Assembly (NCBI GenBank): GCA_023667385.1
Contig: JAMPAE010000001.1
Coordinates: 1-52,833, forward strand
Source of the DNA: Ruminococcus sp.
GTDB lineage: Bacteria > Bacillota > Clostridia > Oscillospirales > Acutalibacteraceae
Length of the DNA stretch: 52,833 nucleotides
Direction of reading: 5' to 3'
Shown: positions 21,404-30,189 of the stretch, in pieces
Position numbering within the stretch: the stretch's first letter is position 1
Layout of the letters: the number at the start of each line of letters is the position of its first letter
Notes under the pieces: model-generated
What the model saw: the letters and a program-made list of their open reading frames with translations, nothing else
Database searches by the model: none
What the model was told of the DNA's origin: nothing
Translations under genes and position numbers: made by a program

Positions 21404-22867
21404 ATGAAATTAACTGACATTATCCAAACGGAAAACCCCACCGAGCAAATCAACGCTTTGCAAGGTGGACGGCAACACGCCATTCCCGATGTCGCAAGGG
21501 GCAAGAAAGCACTTGACCCCAAGTTGCACGACATCAACGACCCCTTGATTCGCAAGGACAAAAAAGTTAGGGTTGATGCCGATGATGAAAGCGATTCGGC
21601 AAAGAAAGTCATATCAACCGATGGCGAAGCGGTGGCGACACGCACCGAAAAGGTGGCAAGAATCGCCCTTGCGCTGCAACGCCTGATTATCAACCGCGCC
21701 GTGTCGTTTTGTTTCGGCAACCCGGTTGAGTATAACGCAACCCCCACCGATGAGCAACAAGAAGCGGTCTTGAAAGCCTTGAAACGCATTCTTTCGGATG
21801 TCAAGACCAATTCGTTGAACCGCAAAATCGGACGTGCCATTTTCGGCTTCAAGGAATGTGCCGAATTGTGGTATCCCGTTGAAAAGGAACATAACAAATA
21901 CGGATTCCCAAGCAAGTTCAAATTGCGTTGCGCCTTGTTTTCCCCGGCTTTCGGTGATGTGCTTTATCCTTACTTTGATGATTCGGGCGACATGGTGGCG
22001 TTTTCACGCGCATTCAGCCGTAAGGACAACAAGGGTGTTTCAACTGATTACTTTGAAACATACACCGATGAAGAACATTGGCTTTGGGTTGTCAATGCCA
22101 ATGGGTCGGGCGCACAAGTCGCCGAGGGATTCCCCAAAGCGGTTGCCATCGGCAAGATTCCCGTTATTTACGGTTATCAACCCAAGTTTGAAACCGAAGA
22201 TGTGGACAAGCTGATTGACCGTTTGGAACTTCTTCTTTCAAACTTTGCCGACACAAACGATTACCATGCAAGTCCGAAGATATTTTGCACGGGTACAATC
22301 AACGGATGGGCGAAAAAAGGCGAATCCGGCGCGGTTATTGAGGGCGAACCCGGTGCAACGATGCAATATGTGTCGTGGGCAAATGCCCCCGAAGCGGTCA
22401 AGTTGGAAATTGAAACCCTTTTGCGTATGATATACACCATCACGCAAACGCCGGACATTTCCTTTGATTCGGTCAAGGGATTGGGCGCAATAAGCGGTCT
22501 TGCCCTGAAATTGCTTTTCATGGATGCCCACCTTAAAGTTCAGGACAAGAGGGAAATTTTTGATGAATACCTACAACGCCGCGCCAACGTGCTTCTTGCA
22601 TACATCGCCCAATTCAACACGCAGCTTGCCGCCGCTTGTGATGAACTTGAAGTTGAACCCGAAATAACGCCTTACATCCTCACAAGTGAAATTGATGATT
22701 TGAACTATTGGATGACAGCCAACGGCAACAAGGCGGTCATTTCGCAAGAAGAATCAATTGAAAAGGCGGGATTATCGGGCAACCCCGAATTAACAATGCA
22801 GAAAATCAAGGAACAAACCACCGCCGAAAACTCCTTTTTGGTCGGCGAACCAATCCTTGACGCATAA
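21404..22867 (+). CDS. Portal protein (SPP1 gp6-like)
   Basis: A 487-residue protein of the SPP1-type portal family, which forms the dodecameric DNA channel at one capsid vertex. Typical segments are RLIINRAVSFCFGNPVEY, ECAELWYPVEKEHNKYG and the clip/stem-like LGAISGLALKLLFMDAHLK. I choose the ATG at 21404; a longer frame from 21320 would overlap the terminase C-terminus by 56 bp with no similarity to a portal. Confidence 0.9.
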   Translation: MKLTDIIQTENPTEQINALQGGRQHAIPDVARGKKALDPKLHDINDPLIRKDKKVRVDADDESDSAKKVISTDGEAVATRTEKVARIALALQRLIINRAVSFCFGNPVEYNATPTDEQQEAVLKALKRILSDVKTNSLNRKIGRAIFGFKECAELWYPVEKEHNKYGFPSKFKLRCALFSPAFGDVLYPYFDDSGDMVAFSRAFSRKDNKGVSTDYFETYTDEEHWLWVVNANGSGAQVAEGFPKAVAIGKIPVIYGYQPKFETEDVDKLIDRLELLLSNFADTNDYHASPKIFCTGTINGWAKKGESGAVIEGEPGATMQYVSWANAPEAVKLEIETLLRMIYTITQTPDISFDSVKGLGAISGLALKLLFMDAHLKVQDKREIFDEYLQRRANVLLAYIAQFNTQLAAACDELEVEPEITPYILTSEIDDLNYWMTANGNKAVISQEESIEKAGLSGNPELTMQKIKEQTTAENSFLVGEPILDA

Positions 22868-22891
22868 CATTTCATCAAAAACCAATCAGCA

Positions 22892-23185
22892 ATGAAAAGT
22901 CTTTTTGTATTTCTTTGCGCCGTGCTGATGCTTGCAATGGCATCATGCACGGACGGCAATGTGGTGTCGGGTTACGTTGTCGGCAAGCGACACAATCCGG
23001 CAAGATGTTACACAACACGCGACCCCGCGACACAAACCACACGCATTCGGAACATCCCCGAAATGTGGGTTCTTTATGTTGCTGATTCGACCGCCGTGCG
23101 AACCATACACGTTGACAAACCCACCTTTGAATCGGCGGTCAAGGGTGAAACAATCCGTTTGCGCTATGGCAAAGAAAGCAAGTAA
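22892..23185 (+). CDS. Small lipoprotein between portal and head genes
   Basis: A 97-residue protein with an N-terminal signal peptide and lipobox ending MLAMASC, so Cys19 should be acylated. The mature domain is about 79 residues and beta-rich (GYVVGKRHNPARCYTTRD). An exported lipoprotein in the head operon is unlikely to be structural; surface exclusion of other phages or DNA-entry block is the likely class of role, by analogy with other phage lipoproteins. Confidence 0.82.
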   Translation: MKSLFVFLCAVLMLAMASCTDGNVVSGYVVGKRHNPARCYTTRDPATQTTRIRNIPEMWVLYVADSTAVRTIHVDKPTFESAVKGETIRLRYGKESK

Positions 23186-23348
23186 ACCCGCCGCCCCGGA
23201 ATACACTTGCCGCGATTGCCGACATTCGGAGAATTGGCACAATGTCGGGGCAAACGGTCAATTCATATTCTGCAACTGCAAATTCCAAAAGTGGTGCAAA
23301 TTCCTTGACCACGATTATTGCAACAACTTTCAAAAGCGTTTATCCTGA
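23166..23348 (+). CDS. Small cysteine-rich zinc-ribbon-like protein
   Basis: A 60-residue protein starting MAKKASKPAAPEYTC. Two cysteine pairs, CRDC near the N-terminus and a second group in FCNCKFQKWCKF and HDYC, give six to seven cysteines plus histidines, enough for one or two zinc sites. The start overlaps the lipoprotein gene by 20 bp, and the stop overlaps the next start (TGATG). Phages often carry such a protein before the head morphogenesis gene; function unknown. Confidence 0.75.
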   Translation: MAKKASKPAAPEYTCRDCRHSENWHNVGANGQFIFCNCKFQKWCKFLDHDYCNNFQKRLS

Positions 23349-26300
23349 TGGCAAAGAAGAAGCAACAACCAAAGGCGACCCGCTTTTCAATACAAGGCTT
23401 TGACTTGAACCATTTCCGCGCCACCGAACAATATGCGGCAATGGTGCAAGCCTTGTTTGACCGTGCCACCCTTTTGATGTCGCAAGCTGCAACACGCGGC
23501 ACGATTGACCCCGACAAACCCTTTTCGTTTGATGATTACCCAGCATTAAAAGCCGAATTGCAAAAGGTGGCATCACAACTTGCGTCACAACTGACCACAA
23601 CGATTGAAAAGGGGTCGCGCAATCAATGGTTGTTCGCTTGTGATAAGAATGACGGATTCATTGATTCAATAATGGACACGTCAAAGGTATCAAAGGCGCG
23701 GTTGAAGAAGATGCAAGACCGCAATTTGGACGCATTGCGCACGTTTCAAGACCGCAAGGTGGGCGGCATGAACTTGTCGCAACGTGTGTGGCGTTATGTC
23801 GGACAATACAAAGAACAACTTGAATCCGCACTTGATGTCGGACTTGGAGAGGGGCGCAGCGCACAAGAACTTGCCCGTGATGTAAAGAAGAACTTGCGCG
23901 AACCTGACCGTTTGTTTCGCCGTGTGCGTGACAAGCGGGGCAACCTTGTGTTGTCAAAGGCTGCAAGGGCATATCATCCGGGGCAAGGTGTTTATCGGTC
24001 AAGCGTGAAGAATGCCCAACGTCTTACAAGGTCGGAAATCAATATGGCTTATCGTGAAAGCGACTTTTTGCGGTGGCAACAACTTGATTTCGTTGTCGGC
24101 TTTGAAATAAAGCGGTCTAATTGGCACGATGAGGACGGACACGAATATAAATGCAAGTTGTGTGACCGTCTGCAAGGGCGTTATCCCAAGTCTTTCAAGT
24201 TCAAAGGATGGCATCCGCAATGTCGGTGTTATGCCGTGCCGATTCTGATGGATGAAGAAACCTTTGATGAAAACGAATTGGGCGACCTCAAAGCAGCCTT
24301 GCGCGGCACGGAGTACAAGAAGAAGCAAGCAAGATATGTTGTTACCGATGTGCCGGACGCATTCAAAGAATGGGTTGAGGAAAACAAAGACACCGTTTCC
24401 GGGTGGAGTTCAACGCCGTATTTCATACAAGACAACTTTGTTGATGGCGACATCACAAAGGGGTTGAAGATAGATTTGCCGACAGTTGAACCCGATATGC
24501 CCACAATCCCCACATTCAAGGCAACAACCCCCCAAGAAATTAAAGATTTCATTCTTGCCAACATTGCCGATGATTGCACCCTTGAAATCGGCAAAAATGA
24601 CCTTGATTTGTGGAATGATATTGTCAATCAACTAAACCAACGCATTCAACAATTCGGATTGCCCAAGTTTAGCCGTATTGGAAAACCCGCGAATCGGCAA
24701 GCGGAAGCATCTTGGGATGGGAATAACAACGGATTTAATCTGAATATCCCTTATTTACGCAATCAGACCGCAATTGCGAGGGCTGAAAAGTGGAAGAAAA
24801 AGGGTGTTTTCTATTCGCATACCTATGAGGATAAAGAAGATTATGTTCGTGCGGTAATTGACCACGAAATCGGACATTGTTTATTGTCGCAATTCGGCTT
24901 CAAGTCTGATGCAATAAGCACGATGGGCAAAGCGGGTAAATCAATAATGTTGAATGGCAAACCTTTCAATGAAATTAACGATGTGTTGGGTTATTATGCT
25001 TCAACCGATGTTGATGAATACTTTGCCGAAGCATTTGCGATGTTTGCCGGAAAGAACCGTGACAAGTTGGGCGAATACACAAGGTCAATGATGGAAAGAT
25101 TCGTTGAAAAGGTCAAGAAAAAGACCGGGCAAGACCCATTCGCCGCCCCCGGTAAGTCAGAACCGAAGATTGACCCGGTGCAAGCGCAGCTTGACGCACT
25201 TATGCCGTCCGTTGAAGCGGCAAGGAAGATTTGTCAGGAATGGGGAATTGTAATGCAAGAAAAACGCCTTAATGAAGCGGTTGCAGAAAAAGACATTAAG
25301 ACAATCAATGGTTGCATTGCTGCAATCACAAGTATTGACACGAAGTACACAACCGAAATGTCGGCATTCTTTGCCGATTGCACACACTTGATTAAGGAAA
25401 TGAACGAATCCGGCGGGGATTTCAAGACCATCATTGCCGAATTAACCCAATACATGACCAATCTTTCAAAGGACAAAAAGATGTGGTCGGATGGTGCTTC
25501 ATTCTATCAATCCGAAATTCAAAAGGCAAAGGACAAGTTGAAGCAATATAAGGCATCGCCGGAAGCATCAATGACGGCATCGCAAAAATCCTTGCTTTCC
25601 GATGTTCGTATAACAATAAGACAAGCCGAAGAATGGGGAATCAGCACAACCAAAATTAAAGGTCTGATGCAACAATTCATTGACCACCCCAATTTTGATT
25701 GGCGCACACAACCCGAATCGGAGAATTACGAAAGATTCCTTGAAAACGAATATTTTGCTTTGGAGGGTAAAATAACCCAAGTCCGAAAGAAGATGGAACA
25801 ATTCTTGACCGAAGCAAGGGCATTGATTAAAGAAGCCGACAAATTGGGTCTTGATACCGATGCAAACCGAAACGATTTAAGCCGATATGTGTTCGCGTTG
25901 TCGGGGTCTGATAAGGCTTACACTTGGGGGCAATTCAAGAATGAAATCAAAAAGATTTACAACGCCCTAAAAGTGACCATTGATGAAACCGTCAAGAAGA
26001 ATGAAGAAGAAGCGGCAAGGAAATCTTCAATGGAACATGAAGCAACATTCACGGGCGAACCACACAAAGCCGTGAAAATTGATTATAAGACGGATTCCGA
26101 AGTTGATGCCACATTTGCAGAGATAAATAAGGACTTTACCGTTGAACGATGGTTTGAAAATGGCGATTTGCGATTGACCCCAACGAATGAACGCGGGGTT
26201 AATGGCTTCACATATATGGATGGGCGTATTTCGTTAAAACCCGATAGATTGCGACTTGTTAAGTCTGCATTGGGCAAAATAGGACAAAAAAAGACATCCG

Positions 26301-26851
26301 AAATCACGTTTGCCGAAGCTGATGCAATGGCAACCTTTTGGCACGAAATATGCCACAATCGCAATACGTCCGGCAATATGCGCCTAACGAAAATGGAAAC
26401 AAGGTTTATGGAGTTGGCAAATGAATTTGTGGCACGACATTCTTTGCCTGAATTTTATGCGAAATTGGGCGCAAGTCATGTTCCGCACCCTGAATTTCAG
26501 ACCGACCGAAATTCCACGAATTATAATGAAATGGTCACGAATTATGATTTTGTTATCACAAAATTGGGATTGTCGCATTCCAAGACCCTTGCATCAGTCC
26601 GCAAGCACTTATTTTCGGGTGCATACAATGACCAACAAACGGGATTGGGTCAAGGCTTGCTTGATGGTGGTTTGAAATATGCCAACGGAAAAGCGGTCAA
26701 AAAATCCGATTTGAATGCCTTGTTGAAATTGATAAGGACAACCGAAAGTGACGTAAGAACATACGACCCCAAACAAGGTAAATTTGTGATTACAAAGACC
26801 CGTCAAGACATCATTGTTGAATGGCTAAAAGAAAAAGGGTTCATTGTATAA
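23348..26851 (+). CDS. MuF/SPP1 gp7-like head protein fused to two zincin-like domains
   Basis: A 1167-residue protein. Residues about 1-300 are a minor head morphogenesis domain ending in the Cys/His block CKLCDRLQG and WHPQCRCYAVPI (H289). A first metallopeptidase-like domain has HEIGH at 506-510 with a possible third ligand in DEYFAEAFAMF. After a helical region (about 600-900) a second has HEICH at 999-1003, followed by METRFMELANEFVARH. Usual MuF proteins have 300-500 residues. The N-terminal part should be packaged in the head; the extra domains are probably injected with the DNA as effectors. From about 24,500 onward the codon usage looks more AT-rich than in the N-terminal part, which suggests later fusion. 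Confidence 0.85.
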   Translation: MAKKKQQPKATRFSIQGFDLNHFRATEQYAAMVQALFDRATLLMSQAATRGTIDPDKPFSFDDYPALKAELQKVASQLASQLTTTIEKGSRNQWLFACDKNDGFIDSIMDTSKVSKARLKKMQDRNLDALRTFQDRKVGGMNLSQRVWRYVGQYKEQLESALDVGLGEGRSAQELARDVKKNLREPDRLFRRVRDKRGNLVLSKAARAYHPGQGVYRSSVKNAQRLTRSEINMAYRESDFLRWQQLDFVVGFEIKRSNWHDEDGHEYKCKLCDRLQGRYPKSFKFKGWHPQCRCYAVPILMDEETFDENELGDLKAALRGTEYKKKQARYVVTDVPDAFKEWVEENKDTVSGWSSTPYFIQDNFVDGDITKGLKIDLPTVEPDMPTIPTFKATTPQEIKDFILANIADDCTLEIGKNDLDLWNDIVNQLNQRIQQFGLPKFSRIGKPANRQAEASWDGNNNGFNLNIPYLRNQTAIARAEKWKKKGVFYSHTYEDKEDYVRAVIDHEIGHCLLSQFGFKSDAISTMGKAGKSIMLNGKPFNEINDVLGYYASTDVDEYFAEAFAMFAGKNRDKLGEYTRSMMERFVEKVKKKTGQDPFAAPGKSEPKIDPVQAQLDALMPSVEAARKICQEWGIVMQEKRLNEAVAEKDIKTINGCIAAITSIDTKYTTEMSAFFADCTHLIKEMNESGGDFKTIIAELTQYMTNLSKDKKMWSDGASFYQSEIQKAKDKLKQYKASPEASMTASQKSLLSDVRITIRQAEEWGISTTKIKGLMQQFIDHPNFDWRTQPESENYERFLENEYFALEGKITQVRKKMEQFLTEARALIKEADKLGLDTDANRNDLSRYVFALSGSDKAYTWGQFKNEIKKIYNALKVTIDETVKKNEEEAARKSSMEHEATFTGEPHKAVKIDYKTDSEVDATFAEINKDFTVERWFENGDLRLTPTNERGVNGFTYMDGRISLKPDRLRLVKSALGKIGQKKTSEITFAEADAMATFWHEICHNRNTSGNMRLTKMETRFMELANEFVARHSLPEFYAKLGASHVPHPEFQTDRNSTNYNEMVTNYDFVITKLGLSHSKTLASVRKHLFSGAYNDQQTGLGQGLLDGGLKYANGKAVKKSDLNALLKLIRTTESDVRTYDPKQGKFVITKTRQDIIVEWLKEKGFIV

Positions 26852-26853
26852 AG

Positions 26854-26880
26854 AAAGGGCGGCATTGCGACCGCCCTTTT
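26854..26880. terminator. Bidirectional terminator between convergent operons
   Basis: AAAGGGCGG (26854-26862), loop CATTGCGA, CCGCCCTTTT (26871-26880). It has A and T runs on the proper sides for both strands. It ends the plus-strand head gene (stop 26851) and the minus-strand cassette (stop 26881) head to head. Confidence 0.88.
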
Positions 26881-27138
26881 CTATTCGTTGAAATATGCCG
26901 TTAATTCCTTTTCAAATTGGCTTTCAGCTTGCTTTTTTAATTCATCATCGCCAATGATTTCGGCAAGGTCTATGAAAGAGAATGCAAGTTGATGTGGAGA
27001 TTGCGCCCAATAGTCTTTCAAGTATTGGTCACGGTCGCACCCCTTTGGGATGTACGGCAATACTTCTTCAAGAATCACCGGGTCTTTGGTAAAATCAAAG
27101 ACAGTCTTGTTTTTTAGGTTTGAATAATCTTTTTTCAT
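26881..27138 (-). CDS. Hypothetical protein, last gene of the inverted cassette
   Basis: An 85-residue acidic, mostly helical protein (MKKDYSNLKNKTVFDFTKD onward). No recognised family, signal or membrane span. It is coupled to the preceding gene by an ATGA overlap and followed at once by the bidirectional terminator. Confidence 0.75.
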   Translation of the reverse strand: MKKDYSNLKNKTVFDFTKDPVILEEVLPYIPKGCDRDQYLKDYWAQSPHQLAFSFIDLAEIIGDDELKKQAESQFEKELTAYFNE

Positions 27139-27350
27139 TTTGATTGATGTTTTCGTTCAATCGTGCCGCGATAGATGCGACACTTGTTGTTGATATAAGG
27201 GCGGTCGGGGGCAAGACCATAATTCCACAAGGTTGTCATTGACACACCCAATTCATCAGGCGTGAAACGCTCAAAGATTGCGGCGATTGACCCAAAATAA
27301 TAGTGTCTATCATCGCCCAAGCAGACGTGAACGACTTGTTCTTGCTTCAT
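27135..27350 (-). CDS. Small hypothetical protein with a possible DNA-binding fold
   Basis: A 71-residue protein from the ATG at 27350. The segment FGSIAAIFERFTPDELGVSM then TTLWNYG resembles a short helix-turn-helix of the kind seen in phage regulatory proteins. An in-frame extension to 27449 overlaps the upstream gene and is less likely. A TAACTTTG box on the minus strand at 27378-27371 lies just before the chosen start. Confidence 0.68.
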   Translation of the reverse strand: MKQEQVVHVCLGDDRHYYFGSIAAIFERFTPDELGVSMTTLWNYGLAPDRPYINNKCRIYRGTIERKHQSK

Positions 27351-27370
27351 TTCGGCTTCATTAGTTTGTG

Positions 27371-27378
27371 CAAAGTTA
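27371..27378 (-). promoter_or_regulatory. Possible internal promoter -7 box in the cassette
   Basis: TAACTTTG on the minus strand, 20 bp before the start codon at 27350. No TTTG sits at the ideal 19 bp; TTTC lies 22 bp away. It could give the last two cassette genes their own transcript. Confidence 0.33.
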
Positions 27379-27414
27379 ACATTTTTCGGTCGGATTTGAG
27401 GAAACACACGCGGT

Positions 27415-27972
27415 TCATCGTGTCGTTCCTGAAAAGTCAAACCATTCACGGGGCGAATTGAATGCCGCCTTTTTGATTTCGCGGTAAAAGGCTTTGTTCA
27501 GCTTGCGCAACCTTGCAAGATGTTCATGGGGATGCCATCGCCAATTCGGCATCACTTCATTGTTTGCTGAATAAATGCCGCCTTGTTTCGGCTCAAAGCG
27601 GGCAAAGGCAACCAAGTGTCCGTCTTTGATGAAAACAACGTCACAATCGCTTGAATTGTGCTTTTTGGGGTATCGTATTGCCTTGCATCCTGAATAATAT
27701 TCTTGGATGCGGCGTTGTTGTTCCATCGCTTCACGGATTCTTGCCGCCTTGTTCTTGCGGAAATCCCAAAGGTCGGCGGCAACCTTGTGGCGCAATTCGG
27801 CGACATTGATGGGGTCATTGCCCGTTGCGATGTCATAAGGCATCAGACCGTCAACGAACATACGCACGGCACGTTCAAAGTTTTCCTTGTCCACAATCTT
27901 GTTGTGAAAGTCGGTCAGGAAGTCGGGGGAAAGGTTGAACCTTTCCGAAAGGGAATTGATTATTGATTCCAT
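27415..27972 (-). CDS. Hypothetical protein of the inverted cassette
   Basis: A 185-residue basic protein. A helical N-terminal half (FNLSPDFLTDFHNKIVDKEN) is followed by a region with HNSSDCDVVFIKDGHLVAFA, which could be a strand-rich core, and a C-terminal WHPHEHLARLRKLNKAFYRE segment rich in His/Arg. I do not recognise the family. The gap to the upstream gene is 7 bp. Confidence 0.75.
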   Translation of the reverse strand: MESIINSLSERFNLSPDFLTDFHNKIVDKENFERAVRMFVDGLMPYDIATGNDPINVAELRHKVAADLWDFRKNKAARIREAMEQQRRIQEYYSGCKAIRYPKKHNSSDCDVVFIKDGHLVAFARFEPKQGGIYSANNEVMPNWRWHPHEHLARLRKLNKAFYREIKKAAFNSPREWFDFSGTTR

Positions 27973-27979
27973 TTTGTTG

Positions 27980-28450
27980 TTATTTGGTTGATTTTATGTT
28001 GAGTAATTTTGCAAGGGCGAATTGTTCCGGCGAAAGGATTGTTCGCCAATATGATTCGGGGTATTTATCCCACGGAATCTTGTATGTGCAATGGTCTTGG
28101 GATTCGTGACCCCACCATTGGCAATGTCGGTTTTCATCGGTTGAATCCTTGCACACTTCAAGGATTTCCCCACACAATTTGCGCATACACGTTTCACATT
28201 GTGCGGTGTATTCGGGTGCATCCTTGACAACATTGTTTTCAATCGCCCAAGAATAAGCGTTGTTTAATTCCGTTTCAAGGGATGTGCCGATGAATGTTGC
28301 AAGTTCAACACCACCTTTGCCGATTGTAACCTTGACACAGGGCGAATAAATGGGTTGCCCTGATTCATCCACACCGTCAATTTTGAGATTGGACACACGC
28401 ACGAACACTTTGCGGCGTGTCAAGATGTCAAAGATTTCAAGACCGTTCAT
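27980..28450 (-). CDS. Hypothetical cysteine-containing protein
   Basis: A 156-residue protein starting MNGLEIFDILTRRKVFVRVS, coupled by ATGA to the membrane gene before it. The first half is beta-rich. The second half contains CETCMRKLCGEILEVC and a later H/C group (HCQWWGHESQDHC), which together could bind zinc. It ends SPEQFALAKLLNIKSTK. Unknown family. Confidence 0.75.
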   Translation of the reverse strand: MNGLEIFDILTRRKVFVRVSNLKIDGVDESGQPIYSPCVKVTIGKGGVELATFIGTSLETELNNAYSWAIENNVVKDAPEYTAQCETCMRKLCGEILEVCKDSTDENRHCQWWGHESQDHCTYKIPWDKYPESYWRTILSPEQFALAKLLNIKSTK

Positions 28451-28641
28451 TTCTTCTTGTTTTTGAGGATTGAGAAAAACACGACCACCGCGAAAAATGC
28501 GATGATGCCAACGGCACACGGAATCCAAAGGGGTGCAAAGACCCAACCCCAATTCAAGCCGGGGTTGATGAAAAGTTTGATGGCGACCAAAAGCACGGTC
28601 AGCCACAAAAGGGTTATCGTTGCGATGTCACGCTTCTTCAT
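28447..28641 (-). CDS. Small two-span membrane protein
   Basis: A 64-residue protein: basic start MKKRDIATIT, two hydrophobic helices (about 8-25 and 31-57) and a Lys-rich end NKKK. This is the shape of a small inner-membrane protein. In a phage it could be a holin-like or signalling component, but the lysis holin lies elsewhere (50858). It overlaps both neighbours. Confidence 0.75.
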   Translation of the reverse strand: MKKRDIATITLLWLTVLLVAIKLFINPGLNWGWVFAPLWIPCAVGIIAFFAVVVFFSILKNKKK

Positions 28642-28945
28642 GTTGATAGATGTTATATGTTTTGTTAATTGATTGGTATATTTCCGACAAGGTGCAATTC
28701 ACATATTCGGATTTTAACGCATACCACAAACCGGGTGTTTCGCCATAAGAGGTCGTGAACCATTCCTTTGCATCACGCCATTGCAACCACGAAAAGACGG
28801 CAAATTTGTGGCGCGGCATACGTTCTTCAAGGGTTGTCAGGGCGACACGACCGTTGGGCGACTTCTTGATTAGCGTTGCGACATTCTTGTAAAAGTGTGC
28901 AAGCACTTTATCTTGCTTTGAGGGTTTATAGTTTTTATTCATCAT
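28628..28945 (-). CDS. Hypothetical protein of the inverted cassette
   Basis: A 105-residue basic protein. The N-terminus (KVLAHFYKNVATLIKKSPNG, ALTTLEERM) resembles a winged-helix-like fold; the middle has several Trp residues (FSWLQWRDAKEWFTTSYGET). The second ATG (28942) is an alternative start. It overlaps the genes before and after it. Unknown function. Confidence 0.74.
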   Translation of the reverse strand: MMNKNYKPSKQDKVLAHFYKNVATLIKKSPNGRVALTTLEERMPRHKFAVFSWLQWRDAKEWFTTSYGETPGLWYALKSEYVNCTLSEIYQSINKTYNIYQHEEA

Positions 28946-29639
28946 CGGTCAATTCTTGGGTTAAGAAATCACGGAACAAGGCGGCATCAACCAATCGCCG
29001 GATGCGTGTTGGCTTCATTCCACCCATATATTCGGGGATAATCTTTTGCATCTTATAAATTTCATCCGGCAAGATTGAATGCAGCTTGCGCCCCGCCTTT
29101 TTAGTTATCATATCATCAAAGTGTCGTGCATACCTTATCAGGGCGGCAAACATTGAACACACAAGGTCAGCTTGCGCGATGAACATAACCCAATCCGGCA
29201 ACAAGTCGGGATTCTTGCGCCGATATTCCGAATGAATCACGTTCCACGCCCATTGCAAGGTCGGCGATTCCTCAATGAATTGTTCGGCATGGTCGGCAAT
29301 GTTCTTGCGGTGGTCATAGTCAAGGATGCGTGAACGTGTGCGGTCATAATCACGCCACAATTCATTCAAGGCGCGTGAACAATGCCGCGTTTCACGGACT
29401 TTTAGAATCTTTGCAAGGTCGTTCAGGGTATCAATATAATCCCAAATGACATCAAAGAACACAAAGGGCAAGTAAGAGATTCGGAACACCGTGTGGCGGT
29501 CAAATGCCGTTTCAATGTTGAAATCCCTTTGCACCGGGCGCGATGGCATCACACTGAATGGCGATGGCTGCAACGGCATCATGCCCGGTCGGTGCTTCTT
29601 GATGAAGTCAAGTATTTCTTTGGGCGGTGTCGGTGTCAT
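28935..29639 (-). CDS. Largest hypothetical protein of the inverted cassette
   Basis: A 234-residue, almost entirely helical basic protein. I start it at the ATG at 29639, which overlaps the upstream stop as ATGA; a longer frame begins at 29678. Segments such as FFDVIWDYIDTLNDLAKIL and FIAQADLVCSMFAALIRYAR are amphipathic. No catalytic motif is evident. Being the biggest gene, it may be the cassette's main effector. Confidence 0.76.
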   Translation of the reverse strand: MTPTPPKEILDFIKKHRPGMMPLQPSPFSVMPSRPVQRDFNIETAFDRHTVFRISYLPFVFFDVIWDYIDTLNDLAKILKVRETRHCSRALNELWRDYDRTRSRILDYDHRKNIADHAEQFIEESPTLQWAWNVIHSEYRRKNPDLLPDWVMFIAQADLVCSMFAALIRYARHFDDMITKKAGRKLHSILPDEIYKMQKIIPEYMGGMKPTRIRRLVDAALFRDFLTQELTDDE

Positions 29640-29908
29640 ATCAAACGCCAATGTGATGTGGTGATGCAACCGTAACATTCCGATGTGATGATTGCTTCAC
29701 CATCCTTAATCAGCGTGTCCACCTTGTCGGTCATAACCAAAAAGTCGCAACCGCCGCGTTCATTCTTGATTCGGATGAAATTGCGGTTATTAAGGCGGTC
29801 AAGGCTTATTTTGCGGATGATGATTTTGGTTGTTTCGCCAATCCAACCATCATAAAAGGTCAGCATCTTGCCGACAAGCGCATTTTGATAATATTGGGCA
29901 TCTTTCAT
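29636..29908 (-). CDS. Hypothetical protein of the inverted cassette
   Basis: A 90-residue protein starting MKDAQYYQNALVGKMLTFYD. Its pattern is beta-rich, like a small SH3-like or OB-like barrel (IIIRKISLDRLNNRNFIRI). Near the C-terminus is CYGC. Upstream in-frame codons to 29935 overlap the previous gene and are disfavoured. ATGA overlap with the next gene. Confidence 0.72.
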   Translation of the reverse strand: MKDAQYYQNALVGKMLTFYDGWIGETTKIIIRKISLDRLNNRNFIRIKNERGGCDFLVMTDKVDTLIKDGEAIITSECYGCITTSHWRLI

Positions 29909-29919
29909 GGTGTGGAAAT

Positions 29920-30141
29920 TTAACCGTTGATGCAATAATTGTATGCCTGACGGAATTTTGCTTGTGTAGGCGAAAAGCGAAAGTAAGACATCGCGTTTTG
30001 AACGTGTGTCACGGCATCAAGACCGCAAAGGGGTTTGAACTTGTTGATGATGGGTGTGACATCACGGTTAAGGGGATTGCCGTTGGTTGCGATGATAACC
30101 TTGCGGCATTCTTCTTTGATTGCTTTGTAAATCGGATTCAT
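29920..30141 (-). CDS. Small hypothetical protein after the hairpin-leader module
   Basis: A 73-residue basic helical protein. The start at 30141 is set by the TTTCGCAATAATG leader; a longer frame would run through the hairpin. Sequence features are limited: VTPIINKFKPLCGLDAVTHV and a Tyr-rich end. Unknown function. Confidence 0.72.
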   Translation of the reverse strand: MNPIYKAIKEECRKVIIATNGNPLNRDVTPIINKFKPLCGLDAVTHVQNAMSYFRFSPTQAKFRQAYNYCING

Positions 30142-30189
30142 TATTGCGAAAGGGTTGTTGGGGCGGCATTGCACCGCCCCGTGATTATT
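30139..30189 (-). promoter_or_regulatory. Intergenic hairpin plus TTTCGCAATAATG leader, copy 2
   Basis: On the minus strand the upstream stop codon runs into AATAATCA, then a hairpin with arms GGGGCGG and CCGCCCC and loop TGCAATG (30180-30160), a short spacer and CTTTCGCAATAATG. It matches the unit at 3737-3789 almost base for base, though it is 26 kb away and on the other strand. Confidence 0.62.

Noticed and set aside
22932..23165. Longer frame upstream of the cysteine-rich 60-residue protein
   Set aside because: It lies wholly inside the lipoprotein gene in another frame and has no protein-like features; only the part from 23166 was kept.
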